Source of the DNA: Bryum argenteum
Lineage: Eukaryota; Streptophyta; Bryopsida; Bryales; Bryaceae
DNA length: 64,000 nucleotides
NCBI GenBank assembly: GCA_037043015.1
Contig: CM073323.1
Coordinates: 62,001-126,000 of the forward strand
Direction: 5' to 3'
Shown here: positions 13,301 through 23,527 of the stretch, piece by piece
Position numbering within the stretch: the first letter of the stretch is position 1
How the letters are laid out: every line of letters begins with the position of its first letter
Translations under genes and position numbers: made by a program
The notes under the pieces: model-generated
The model's database searches: none
Seen by the model: only the letters and a program-made list of their open reading frames with translations
Told to the model about the DNA's origin: nothing

Positions 13301-15726
13301 AGAAGATCGAGGCGTTCACATCGAACTTCAACCTCAAGATTGCGCTCGAGTGGAACATCCTCAACTCGCTTCCTCTATGCAGCCCATTGAACCCTGCACG
13401 ATCGGTAAGTTCGTCAATTAGTTAGCTTTTTACTTCTGTGATGAATGTGTTAGTCATTGTACTGAAATATGACTCAAGAATTGGTAGAACCTGGGCTCCA
13501 TCTGGAATTTGCATGGTCTAGTTTTGGAATTTGCCGGGAATACCTTGAACCTTCAACAGCACCGGCAGCCCTCAAGCCCGGCAACCTGTCATCGTTCGAG
13601 GTGACTGAAAACCAGCTCGCTGCATTGCTGTGCCGGTGGCGGCGTTGTCGTTGTAGTGCCGTTCTCCTGGAATTTCCCGCAGTGCCTGGACAGACCGTAG
13701 GCAATCCCGAAGAGCCTCCAGTCTATCGAAACAATTGAGTCCCATCCTCCCGGCAGCGTTGAGACTCGGCCGCCCCAGCATCCTTGAAGCCCCGGCAGCC
13801 TCAGGAACCTTGAAGCGCCGGCAGCCATTTCGGGCATCGATCGTGATGAAGAACGTCGCTATGAGCCTCGGCGGGTCGCGTTGTTGGCATGGCAGTGCAG
13901 GAAATTCCATCGGGAATGCAGTCCCGCGAGCTTGTCGTCCCGCCAGCTCCGGCAGTCTTGGAGCGCCGGCAGCCTTGAAGCCCCGGCAGCCCCAACTGCC
14001 CGCCTTCGCTGACCCTCTGCCGGCGTCGGCGTTGCTGTGCCTTCGCCGGCAGTGCCTTCGCCGGCAGTGCCCACTGAGGCCCCGGCAGGTCGTTCTCAAC
14101 CCCCTTCGTCCGGGGTGATGCATTCGTTCTCCCGACAGCCCCGGCAGGACTGAAGCGCCGGCAGCCGTGGCAGCATCAAAATCCCAAGGCCGTCTACTCC
14201 ACCTCGCTGTGTCCCTCTGCCGGTAGCGGCGGTGTAGTTGCAGTGTCGGAAATCCTTCTTGACACCCCGGCCGTGCCTTGAATGGTTTGAGCACACCGTA
14301 TTGGTTCCTCTACAGTCCGGCGCTGGTTTGTCTCCGCCAGCTCTGAAGCCCCGGCAGCTCCTGCTGCCCGTGCACCCACGGCAGATCTCAAGTTTTTCGA
14401 TGCTTACGCAAGGAGCGCATGACTGTCGACGTGGAACGCGCCGTGGGCGGCGGTGTGGGCTGCGGTGTGGGCTGCGGTGTGAGCTTCGGTGTAGGCTCCG
14501 GTGTGGGCTGCGGTGTGGTCACCCGGATCCATCAAGAGCTTCTGGTGCAGCATCACGTCGTTCAACCTTGACTGTTGTAAGAGGAAGTGCCGGCTCTCCG
14601 GAGTACTCTCGAGTCGCACCTTCGGCTGACCAGTTCAGCGCTGTTTGTGGCAATGAGCAGTAGCACCACCAAGACTTCCGTTCTCTTGCCGGCGTTGACA
14701 CTTCATTTGGCACTGACGGCCCTACTGCACATTTTCCGAGCAATTGGCATTCTTGTTGCAAGTTTGTATTAAAGAGATGATTGACTTTTTATTATTAATT
14801 GCTTTCCGTGTGTCAGTACTAAATCATATCCTGTGATTTTCTATGATGTGCAGACCTATATCTCCAAGGCCGTCGTTATGGTGCGGGCGCTGCCATCTTC
14901 TTGTCGTCGTCAGCCTATCCCGCTTGACATCAAACTCAATCCATTTACACCAGCCCTTGACCTGAACAAGCAAGACATGCTCTTCAACGCCATCGACGAG
15001 CAGAGTATTCTTCGGAGGAAGTCGGATGGCAAGCCATGGCGGGGTCCGAAGCAGCGCACTGAGCTTTCCTTCAAGCCCCTGATTTATGGAATGTGTCCTG
15101 AGCGGGGCTTAGTACTGGACTTTGCAGCTTCGACGGGTTAGTGATCGGTTGCTAATTCTAATGTAAATTTGCTTCTTTCTTACTCAGAATTTGTCATTGA
15201 ATTCAAAGAATGAAACTAACTTTGACTCTTTTTCTGATCGCAGGCGCATCAGTACAGGCAGCGCGGTCTCTCAACCGCAACATTCTCGCTCTGGAGGGGG
15301 ACCGCGAGATTTACACTGAGGTTCTATTACCACTGACCGTCCTAGCGCTGCCACCACCAAACACACCGATTGCATTAAACGCAGACAATGGCGACGACTC
15401 TCCAATCCGGGCTGAACATCGCGATGGATTTTGTGAGTGCGACTCAACTGCCTGATTGATTTTTGAATTTGATAAGTGCTTCTTTCATTATTCTAATCAT
15501 CTTGTGTGTTTTTTTGTGCAGTTTAGTGAGTGTCTTTGATAGACTCTCATCGCTTCAAATTAGTCCTCCAGTATCTTTTAGTCTTCCTTCGTACGCAGAA
15601 GGCTTAGCAGAGGCTTACGCCATAGTTTCCTCAGACTCCTCTCCGGATATTGTTCCGCGGTGGCCTCGTTATCATCCGGGGGTGAAGCGCTACTTGGACT
15701 TTAGCGCCTCGGAGTCTGACTCCTGA
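10375..15726 (+). pseudogene. ParB-like domain fused to N4/N6 DNA methyltransferase, element 1 copy
   Basis: Multi-exon gene with GT-AG junctions: 10375-11077, 11203-11398, 11469-11879, 11968-12972, 13054-13404, 14854-15136, 15244-15432, and a last exon from about 15527 to the TGA at 15726. The first exon has a ParB/sulfiredoxin-like segment: a basic HKSRMCIPLCR stretch, then DGNHRLEAW, then FRVDCILLD. Exons 13054-15432 have beta-class methyltransferase order: a motif IV-like GIDLMLAEYPDG, then GAIVIFYPD, then DGKPWRG, then SAM-binding motif I DFAASTGASV. DPPY is not intact (EYPD), so catalysis is doubtful. A basic, Pro-rich low-complexity linker (RRKRKPRPP) sits between the domains. In-frame TGA codons lie at 10926-10928, just before DGNHR, and 12904-12906. 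ParB-methylase fusions are known in phages and bacteria; presence in a plant transposon is unusual. Confidence 0.75.
13405..14853. repeat. Intron filled with CCGGCAGC-type repeats and a 12-bp tandem array
   Basis: This intron of the methyltransferase gene is about 1.45 kb in element 1, while the matching intron in element 2 (after VPKPKE) is under 100 bp. Bases 13540-14360 hold many copies of a GCCCCGGCAGCC-like phrase in both orientations. Bases 14443-14520 hold about six copies of a 12-bp unit, GTGTGGGCTGCG, with small variations. Confidence 0.75.
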
Positions 15727-16274
15727 GCATGTTTTTCTTGAGTTTACTATTCAGTACTATGTGTTTTTTCTTATCTTATACCGCAGTTCATACTACATTG
15801 CTTGAGACTAAAGAATCCGAATGTATCCAGTTCTAGTGTTATTAAACTCACCTTTTTCGTGTGACAGCGCACTACTACCACTGCTGCGAAGAAGGTCTAA
15901 ACTCTCTATTTCTACAAGAAAGGCACTGCACAAGGAAGTTGAGAAGCATGCACTCGATGTCATAAGTCGTATCATACTAGCATTGTCAAACGAGGCAGTG
16001 CTGGAAGTAATTTAGTCATCAGCACTAGACATGTAATTTTAACATCATCTCCATATAAAAAACAAGCATTCATGTGTTCAAATACGCCATGTCCCATTGC
16101 ATTCCAAATTTCCAACAAGTTTCCTATCATGTTTTAACCGCCCTCTATACACGAATCACAAAACATTCAGATCATTTAATTCGTACTCTAGCATTACCAA
16201 TCATTTTCATTGCTTAGAGTCGTCAACCACATTGTCTATGTTAATCGAATATTCCCTATATTCCCTAGGCTAAG
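15727..16274. other. Non-coding spacer after methyltransferase gene, element 1
   Basis: No gene or repeat can be supported here. It probably holds the 3' ends of the two convergent transcripts (methyltransferase plus, ADD gene minus). Confidence 0.3.
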
Positions 16275-16834
16275 TGTTAGGCTGGTCGATACCCGGCTGG
16301 TATCAACAGGGAGGTGCGTCAGCAGGCAGGAACAGTAGCTTCATCGAGTCCATCGACTCTGTCGAAGTCGACAGACTCTGTGGATCGACTGGTCGACCCA
16401 ACCGACCAGTCGACCTGGAGGATAGGTCTGACCTCTCGGTCGACCTTCCACCTATATGTACTCCCTTCTCACTTGGAGAAGGTGCTGTTGTTTTGTATGA
16501 ATTCTTTTTCTGCCTTACTTCAGTCTCTGATATATATCTGTCTGGGTATTGATTGTATCCGGATCTTTTTCGTTCTAGCGATTGGTTTCTAAGTCAAGTC
16601 GATGGGAGTAGAGAAATTACTCGTATCTTGATCTAGTCGATGGAAGCTAGGAGCCCAATGTGCTAATCGATTTGTAGTTAAATCGTTCAGTTATTGAAGG
16701 TGAGGGGTCGATTCCTTCCCCCATCGATCCGTTACTACCTCTTACCGATCGATTAGTAGGAGTGATGTATCGACTCCACAGTAGACAGTTGATTGAAATG
16801 AAGATTCGTTAGACTGCGGAAAGCGCAGCTAACA
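16275..16834. mobile_element. Solo-LTR-like insertion (Copia type) inside element 1
   Basis: A 560-bp stretch bounded by TGTTA at the left and TAACA at the right, the usual ends of Ty1/copia LTRs. It is rich in TCGAC/GTCGA palindromes and has a TATATGTACTCC promoter-like string near 16453, as many plant copia LTRs do. I do not see a matching target duplication on its two sides, so the boundaries are tentative. It lies just downstream (3') of the ADD gene stop. Confidence 0.4.
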
Positions 16835-16878
16835 GTCTACATTCAATTCACATAGCTTTATCACCTTCTTTCAAAGCT

Positions 16879-18352
16879 TCATGACGTACTACTATCTGTT
16901 TGTTCAAGCGCAATATATCCCTTCTGAAATGCCGCCTCATCTAGCAAACCATGCATATGTTCAGGAAAACATACGAAACAAGTCCAGCAGATGTCTCCGG
17001 CCGCTATCTCTTCTTCGATTAGGTCGTCACCATAATTACGAACGATGCACGTCGCGCACCAACATAATTCGCAGCAACTACACGCGATGAGATCGTCTGT
17101 CTTTCCACACCAATAGCACGTATCGACATCCTTTGCCTACACATAACCAATTTCAAATCAGCAGCACCTCACAATTAATCGAACTCGAACCTCACCACCT
17201 TACATGCTTCTGAACGTCGTTGCTCCTCTCAGTCCGATGCTCCAGAAATGCCACGCATACCGCACACATTACAACGTCGAGTTCCGCATGAAAATCCAGG
17301 TCGTCCAAACTTTCTATTTCTTCCCCGCAAGCTGTGCATGTCAATGTCCTCTCCGCCATTGTCACCATAAGTACCTGCAAATACAAACCGAGCTTCTAAG
17401 TGAACCGGACTGCTACAAACACATCGTCAATTAACCATCCGATATCTCAAGTGCGAGAAAAAAGGTTCTACGACCTACGTCGACAACCGACTGTCCATCA
17501 CAAGATCCTTACTGCGCTCACTACAGTTCTAACATGTTCTTTGTCGAGCAGCAAATGCGCTTGCGACTACACACCTCTCTCAAATTTCGATTAACTAAGT
17601 ACACGAGAAATGTGATGAAGTACAAAATCGAGCACAACTAGTAATGCTGGATTCCCAATGTAAACAATGCAGACCGATGAGTCCCGCAAATCGTGTTGAC
17701 TGTAATCCAGAGTCAAGTTTTCAGCTTTGACCAGATAATGAGAGCCGCGACAACCGCTCCATTAAACTGAAAGCCGGCACATGCTATTGACCAGCCTTTG
17801 GTACGCCATATGTGCGACATTGACATGTCGGAGATTAGCATGGGAGAGGTGGCTGTCACCTTGGTGCATGCTTCGAGGGCGACTGACAGGAATGTGGCTG
17901 ACAGCTACCTTACCATAGCATTTATTCTTGAGTACCATAAATAATTCCTTACGTCGATCCTCCCATCTTATGCATGTACATCAGATTTCTACCTCTATTT
18001 TTTAGATTACTCTCCCCAAACAATACTCGTTCACATTTCAATTGATTGTGAGGTGACAATGAATCTTCTCGACAATTCAGCTATTTCTATCTACGTGCGA
18101 TTGCTTACATGGATCAAGCCGACTTGTTGTAAGCCGACGATACGGACTCCATAACTTGCATCCATTGCGGACCTGTCCACCGGACAAAATTCCAAGTAAA
18201 CAAACTCGGAACTCAAATGAACATTCACAAATTAGCAAAAAGCAAAATATTTGACTTACCTTTGTCCAAATCGCCTCATCCCTGAACTCCACATAAAGTT
18301 CACACATTCCCAATCTTACACCACAACCCACGCCCTCACTGTTCTTGATCAT
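16879..18352 (-). CDS. ADD-domain (ATRX/DNMT3-type) zinc-finger protein carried by element 1
   Basis: ADD domains bind histone H3 tails (unmethylated K4, in ATRX also K9me3) and target chromatin or DNA-methylation enzymes. Two in-phase exons encode the domain. Exon 17374-17204 has the GATA-like finger, CTACGEEIES then CAVC. Exon 17136-16879 has the PHD-like finger: CYWCGKTDDLIACSCC, CWCATCIVRNYGDD, CWTCFVCFPEH, ending STS-stop. Spacing follows ATRX (CRWC, CKKCILRNLG, CYICHPEP). Upstream, an ATG exon at 18352-18260 ends at a GTAAGT donor and another exon lies near 18217-18113, but its phase is unsettled. No lesion is visible in the ADD exons. The gene is inside element 1, convergent with the methyltransferase gene; element 2 lacks it. 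No catalytic domain is visible. Confidence 0.6.
17375..18112 (-). other. Large intron or unresolved part of the ADD gene
   Basis: Between the upstream exons and the first ADD exon I find no reading frame I can support on either strand. It most likely represents intron sequence. Confidence 0.3.
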
Positions 18353-18838
18353 CGTTACATTCTACCACATCCAATACTAACACTAGACACCAAGTGCTAA
18401 ACACGGCAAAACAAACACTTGATTGTCTCCGTGTTCATATTTCAGTCTGGTGTACTCTCCAAGAAAATATGCCCTCGGTCAGCGTATTGATCGCACAAAG
18501 TAGCAGCAGCACACAATGTCGGAGATACACCTCCGGCAGCGTGGCCAATACAAGAGAGCACGCCTCGCAACCCTAGACCCTAAACTAAAAATCTCGGCTG
18601 ATTGATGACGTCAGCCCTAATTTGGTCCTTCCATTACAATTTCCAAATGACCTGAACTACTAGCCGGTGCCACGAGGTACTATATTTCTGTATGCAACAC
18701 TCTATTGTCGAGATGATTTTGACCTCTATTACCACGGATTTAGGACTTCCCACGGAATTGCACACCACTTCTTTATCTTTTTTTCCAAAATTTGGATACA
18801 CTTTGAGGACTTCCAAATGTTAAAATAGTCATTAAAAA

Positions 18839-18909
18839 TCTGCTCAATGAGCAGAAAAGTCTGCTCACTGCTCATCGGTTTCTGCTCACTGCTCGCACAG
18901 CTGCAATCC
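18839..18909. repeat. Right terminal region of element 1 (inverted-repeat end with TGAGCAG array)
   Basis: On the plus strand the block holds several copies of CTGCTCA/CTGCTCACTGCTC and ends GCAATCC. Read inward this is GGATTGC, then TGTGCGAGCAGTGAGCAG. Element 2 reads inward GGACGTTGC, then GTGTGAGCGTTGAGCGG. The parallel arrangement marks the end at about 18909. The upstream phrase GATGACGTCAGCCCTAATT at about 18605 is also matched near the right end of element 2 (about 54530). Confidence 0.65.
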
Positions 18910-18961
18910 TGAGTAACTCAATCTCCACGTTACTTACATGGTGGGCCGGTTGTTTAGCTTT

Positions 18962-20168
18962 CTAGTCCTTGTCCGCTAAAAACTGGTCCCATTGGGCCTT
19001 TAGAGAGCAGTTCCAACTCCTGTGTCCTGGTTGACCACACAAGTAGCACATATCTGGTCGATCATGAAAACCTCCTTGTTGACTAGTATCAGCTTTTGGA
19101 GTGGCTGGCCTCTGGTAAGTCATTGATGACTTCTGCACCGACACTTCATTCACTTCTACTAGTCCCCCATCATCCTTTGTAACGCCCGGTCCTTTTTGGT
19201 TTGCCGGGTTGAACCAGCAGTTTTTGTCAATATGACCAAACTTCTTACATAGTCCACATTGTACTCTGGCTGCTTCTAGTTCAGGCTCCTTCTTGGCCAC
19301 GTTCGCTGTTTTACTGGGGGTCTCCACCTTCCTGACCTCAAACTTGGTCGGCTTGCCACTGGAATCAGTGCAGTTCTCTTCACACCTCAAAGCAGCATCA
19401 ACCAATTCCGTCAGACTCCGTACCGGAGCTACACTGGTCGTAATCTTGATGTACTCCAGTAAACCAGCTCGAAAGTTTGTGATCCGTAATCCCTCTCCGG
19501 GTCCGACCGAGGCACTTGATCAATGTCATAAAACGATCATAATAATCATGCACCTTCTCCTTGTCTCCTTGCTTGAATGACTTCAGCTCCCGGTACACAG
19601 CCTCATTTGTGTTCTGGTCCTGGTATCGTCTCCGAAAAGCAGCCTTCACTTCCTCCCAAGAGCAGTAGAGATGACTCTCCAAGAAATTCTCATACTGCAG
19701 ACACCTACTTTATCCAACAGGTGGTACCCGTGAGGTTGATAATCACCGTTCATCTCCCTCTCCGTTGTGCCACAACGTTCGTTCAAACCGCTTGATATGA
19801 GCATCCGCATTAGTTCCCTCCTTGTACTTTGTGTGCGGCAACGGCTTCCTCTCGTACGCTTACGCCGATTGGTCCGAATCATCGGTGGTAGGTCTGGTCT
19901 CGATCATCGGTTTTACACCCGATCCAAGTACTGGTGGTACTCCTAGTCCGTATACGGGTGGTACTCCTGGTCCAGATGCTGGTGGGACCCTGCCAGTCCA
20001 AGGCATGCCCAGTATAGGATAACCGCTTCCTCGTGGTATGGGGGGTATTTCCTTCCCTAGTGTTGGCATAAGGCGTACTTCGGGCGCCCTACTGGTTAGT
20101 GGTGGCCCTCCCGACCCACGAAATCCAGTGCTTGCTGTCCGACCCCGTTTTTTTCGATTTTTGGCCAT
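18962..20168 (-). mobile_element. Ty3/gypsy-like gag fossil
   Basis: Minus-strand remains of a gag gene. It begins MAKNRKKRGRTAS, passes through a Gly/Pro/Val-rich repeat segment, then a capsid-like region (SWEEVKAAFRRRYQDQN), and ends with two CCHC zinc knuckles (CGLCKKFGHIDKNC and CYLCGQPGHRSWNC). Zinc knuckles after a retrotransposon-type gag domain are typical of Ty3/gypsy. Protease and polymerase regions are not seen downstream, because element 1 ends there. The copy is broken in a few places and looks old. Confidence 0.75.
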
Positions 20169-20504
20169 TATGTTCTAATGCGCATTAAGAATAAGTATAG
20201 TGTCTAGAATCCGACCTATGTATTTGCTAAGCCGTATAGTATAAGGCATTTACGTTTTTACAAATAAAGGACTTAGTTAAAATCTAGTTTGTGTTAAGTA
20301 GGACGGATTAGCCAATCCGTACTCTATCCCCGTACGGCTAAGACGTACTGTCAGAGGACGGATTAGGAGTTATGATGGTAGGTGAAGGACGGAGTGGCGA
20401 AGAATTTTAATAATGGCGAGAAATCTAGAAGGCGACCCCGTACGGGGAGGACAATTATGGCGGCGGACCATGTCATGATGGTCGGACTTAACTCCGGCCC
20501 CCTC

Positions 20505-20513
20505 GATATAAGG
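20505..20513 (+). promoter_or_regulatory. TATA box upstream of the 633-residue ORF
   Basis: The string GATATAAGG lies about 165 bp before the ATG at 20676, in a suitable place for a short 5' leader. It follows GC-rich DNA with GACGGATTAG-type palindromic phrases. Whether this is a host promoter or an LTR promoter is open. Confidence 0.4.
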
Positions 20514-20675
20514 CAACCCGTCCGCCCTTGTCGTCACCTGCCTCCTCGTTTTCTGCGCCCCTTGTCGTCTTGCGCCCCTGCCCTCCGTCTTTCTGCTTTC
20601 CGTCCTTAGCTGCGATCCGGCCCACTGGCCGATCTCAGCCCGGCTACTCTCTATTTCCTTGCGCACTTCTTTCCG

Positions 20676-22577
20676 ATGGCAGGAACGGCGTCCACTTCCG
20701 CTCAGGAGCAAGAGGAGCTGAAAATTTCCATCAAGCTCGTGTCCCCGTGTATTCCGATCGAAGAGAATGAGAAGAAGGCCTTGACGGAAGACCTCGAGAG
20801 GATGGGGTTAGCCAGCCTGCTGGATACGCCCTGGGGTTTGCGCGACGCGGAGATGGTGCGCGAGATCAAGGTCGGCGCGCCAAACCAGTTCGAGGGGACG
20901 GTTAGAGGGAAGCCGGCTTCCTGGACGGCCGAGCACTGGAGAGCTGTTTACGGCCTGACCGTAAACAACGGAGTAGGGTTGTGCGGCCGGAAACACAAGT
21001 GGGCGAAGAAGGCGTTCCACGGAGATCCGCACAAGCACAACGGCTACTCAATAGAAGATTGTAAGAATCCGAGGGAGCGCGCCGTCATCAAGTTCTTGGC
21101 GCCGATTATTCACGGGGAGAAGCCGCACCGCATCACCGTACGGCTGGCCAACACCGTCCTGGGTTCCTTGCGTGGCGAACGAGAGACGGACTGGGGGATG
21201 ATCATCCGCGACTTGGTCGCCCGGCTTGCGGAGAATGTAGGTAAAACCCGTCCTAGCCCTATTACTCCTTTTCTTTACCACCTGTACAAGAAGGAGGAGG
21301 TGCTGACGGATGAGGAGGAGTCGAACTATGAGGTCGCGCTGTCGTCGCAAAACAACGGCGTATTCGAATCGGAGGAGAGTATGGATAGCAAGGCCGTGTA
21401 CTCGGATGAGGAGGAGGACGAGGTCGGATCAGACGAAGGGGGCGTTCCACCCGACGCACCAGAGGAGCCGGCTCCGGAGGCAACCCCACCACGAGCGCGT
21501 CCAGAGGTAATCATCCTTCCGTCCCCGTCCCCTCCCACAAATCTGACCGAGGCCGGAACTCAGACTGAGAGAGGCCAGCCTTCGAGGCCGGTGGATGAAG
21601 GGGAAGTTACGGCCGATTGGGAGAACCCCATGAATCCGAACGACCCCCGACTCCCCCCACCTAACAGTCCGTCCGCCAACCACCCGGATCCCATGAGGCG
21701 AGCATGGCACCACTTCACGGAAGCCAGGTGCCAGTACTTCTTCTACCAAGACCTGCTGGCGAAGCTGTGCCAAGAGTTTGGAGTGAAGACGTTGCTGGAG
21801 GTGAAGGCGAAGTGGGAATCCAAGCCGGACGCGGAGCAGTTCCGACAAATGGAGAAGCAAGTGACCAAGCTGATCCTGGAGAATAGACGTCTTCGCGAGA
21901 CGGTCAGAAGAAGGGAGGAGGAACTCTTGGTCGGAAGACAGGCCGTAATCACGGCAAACGAGCAGGTCGTAAAGCTCATGGAAATCTGCGAGGTTCCGGC
22001 CGAGGTGCTGCAGAGGGCGAACTTGTTCGAGGCCGGAATCTTGGAGTCGGAGGTTTTCAAGGCGGAGACGTTCAAGAAGTTCCTCTTGGCGGCGAAGACG
22101 TACGCCACGAAGGTAGAGAAGAGCAACGCCGAGGTCAAAGTGCTGCTCGACGCCGTACGGGAGCAGATGAAGGAGGTGGTGATGCCGGCCTTCACTTCTA
22201 CTCCGGCCAAGACTCCACGGCCGGATGCAGCGAGGACGGATGCTGGACCCTCCAGTCCGACCGACACGAAGGGCAAAGCGAAGGTGAAGACGGAGACGGA
22301 TGCACCCGCCCCAGCAGACTCGCCGGCCAAGAACACGCGCACCGCGAAGAGGAAGCTCACGGCCGAGGAATACGAGAAGTCCCCCGGGGCGCAGAAACTT
22401 CACGACATCGGCCTCGAGCATTCCGAAGAGGAAGAGTTGAAGAGCGGGGACGAGACTAACTCCAGCGAGGACGAGTACGTGCTCACCGACACGGGCAAGA
22501 GAGTGAAGGCAGGACGTATCGCAGCGACGCCACTGAAGCGACCGAAGCACGGAGTTAGTTTGCGAAGGAAGAGGTAG
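20676..22577 (+). CDS. Unrecognised 633-residue ORF, acidic and coiled-coil rich
   Basis: Intact intronless ORF starting MAGTASTSAQEQEE. Residues 1-210 are compact, with WTAEHWRAVYGL and RITVRLANTVLGSL. Residues 215-330 are acidic and Pro-rich (SDEEEDEVGSDEGG). Residues 370-510 contain heptad-like Glu/Lys/Leu stretches suggesting a coiled coil (KQVTKLILENRRLRETVRRR). The tail is basic and Ser/Glu-rich (RPKHGVSLRRKR). I recognise no catalytic motif. Codon use is GC-rich. It sits between retroelement fossils, and the same GGACGG/GCCGGA phrases fill both flanks, so a gag-like or other retroelement protein is the leading guess; a host gene is possible. A long antisense frame on the minus strand is taken as a shadow. 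Confidence 0.5.
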   Translation: MAGTASTSAQEQEELKISIKLVSPCIPIEENEKKALTEDLERMGLASLLDTPWGLRDAEMVREIKVGAPNQFEGTVRGKPASWTAEHWRAVYGLTVNNGVGLCGRKHKWAKKAFHGDPHKHNGYSIEDCKNPRERAVIKFLAPIIHGEKPHRITVRLANTVLGSLRGERETDWGMIIRDLVARLAENVGKTRPSPITPFLYHLYKKEEVLTDEEESNYEVALSSQNNGVFESEESMDSKAVYSDEEEDEVGSDEGGVPPDAPEEPAPEATPPRARPEVIILPSPSPPTNLTEAGTQTERGQPSRPVDEGEVTADWENPMNPNDPRLPPPNSPSANHPDPMRRAWHHFTEARCQYFFYQDLLAKLCQEFGVKTLLEVKAKWESKPDAEQFRQMEKQVTKLILENRRLRETVRRREEELLVGRQAVITANEQVVKLMEICEVPAEVLQRANLFEAGILESEVFKAETFKKFLLAAKTYATKVEKSNAEVKVLLDAVREQMKEVVMPAFTSTPAKTPRPDAARTDAGPSSPTDTKGKAKVKTETDAPAPADSPAKNTRTAKRKLTAEEYEKSPGAQKLHDIGLEHSEEEELKSGDETNSSEDEYVLTDTGKRVKAGRIAATPLKRPKHGVSLRRKR

Positions 22578-23527
22578 GACGTCTTAGAGGACGGCTGTCA
22601 TAGGACGGCCAGGGTTAGGAGGCCGGATTGGTATCCGTCCTAGGCCAGGATAGTGTTTTCTTTTTGGGATTGCGTGCCGCTTTTTGAGGAGTAGGCCTGG
22701 TAGGCCGGCGCCGCAATCCAGTTAGGGATCTAAGTCATTGACTTAGAAGTACTTATAGGTGGGATTTTTGTCCACCAAAACATTCCTTCCTTGCTTGAGT
22801 GTTAATCGAACCTTCTTATGCGCATATTCGGTGTGATCATTTCCCTGTCTCCTTTTCAGTTGAGTGCTTGGAAAGCCGGATCTACTTGTGTGTGTTGTGA
22901 GTTGGGAGTTAGGAATCCGGATTCTTTGTTAGATCGTTTCTGTGGAGTCGAAGCCGGGTTAGGCGTATTCTTGAGTGCCTTGTGTCTTGAACTGGTCTAG
23001 GTGTCTGAGAGAGGGAAACTGCTGTGGCAAACACTTACGGTCTGGGAGGGTCTGGGAGTAGAGTGTGTGAGGCCGGATTCCAATCCGTCCTCCAGCTGCC
23101 ACAGACTTGGGTTCCTCTGTAGTCTCAGAGGACGGATCAAGCGCAGTACGTGACCAGAATACGTGTAGACGTCTTCTAGCCGGATTCGGAGCTCTTTGAG
23201 TCTGTCATTGTAGTAAGGGTGATAGGGTAACCAGGACGGCCTGCGTGACCTGCTAGTTCGGACGGATAGGACGGATTAGTTGTGAGGACGTAATGTGTGC
23301 CTTAGGGTGTGTGTGTGCATAGTCTAAACGTGGAGGTTTCCGCCACGATAAACATAAGGGAAAGAGTCTTTGTGCATCCCCTCTTTCAAAGGGATACCCT
23401 TGCCCTGCAAGGCTAAAACATAAGTTGGGACTAGAAATGTTTGTGGGTTTGGGTTGTTTTAGCACTACTTGTCTTGGTCACTTCACAGAATCCCTGGAAT
23501 GATACACGAGTCACCTAAACACGGGCT
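22578..23527. other. GC-rich non-coding DNA with repeated GACGGAT/GCCGGATT phrases
   Basis: No gene supported. The phrases CCGGATT, GACGGAT and CCGTCC recur here and upstream of the 633-residue ORF, which suggests a shared long terminal or untranslated region, but I could not align clear terminal repeats by eye. CACTTCACAGAATC near 23480 recurs near 29219. Confidence 0.35.

Larger units (their letters stand above)
1..18909. mobile_element. Element 1: large MULE-like transposon (left end outside window) with methyltransferase and ADD passenger genes
   Basis: At least 18.9 kb. Contents from left to right: MULE-type transposase (minus), small basic protein (plus), ParB-like/DNA-methyltransferase gene (plus), ADD zinc-finger gene (minus). 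Its right edge is set at about 18909 by comparison with the complete element 2. Read inward on the minus strand, the sequence begins GGATTGC and runs into TGAGCAG repeats, matching the layout of element 2, which begins GGACGTTGC and runs into TGAGCGG repeats. Gene order, orientation and protein similarity with element 2 support a common family. The left inverted repeat lies before base 1. MULE assignment comes from the transposase. Limits on the right are inferred, not proven by a target duplication. Confidence 0.75.

Noticed and set aside
21429-22550. Long minus-strand frame of 373 codons
   Set aside because: Lies antisense to the intact 633-residue plus-strand ORF in GC-rich DNA; rich in Leu/Arg with no domain, so a composition shadow.
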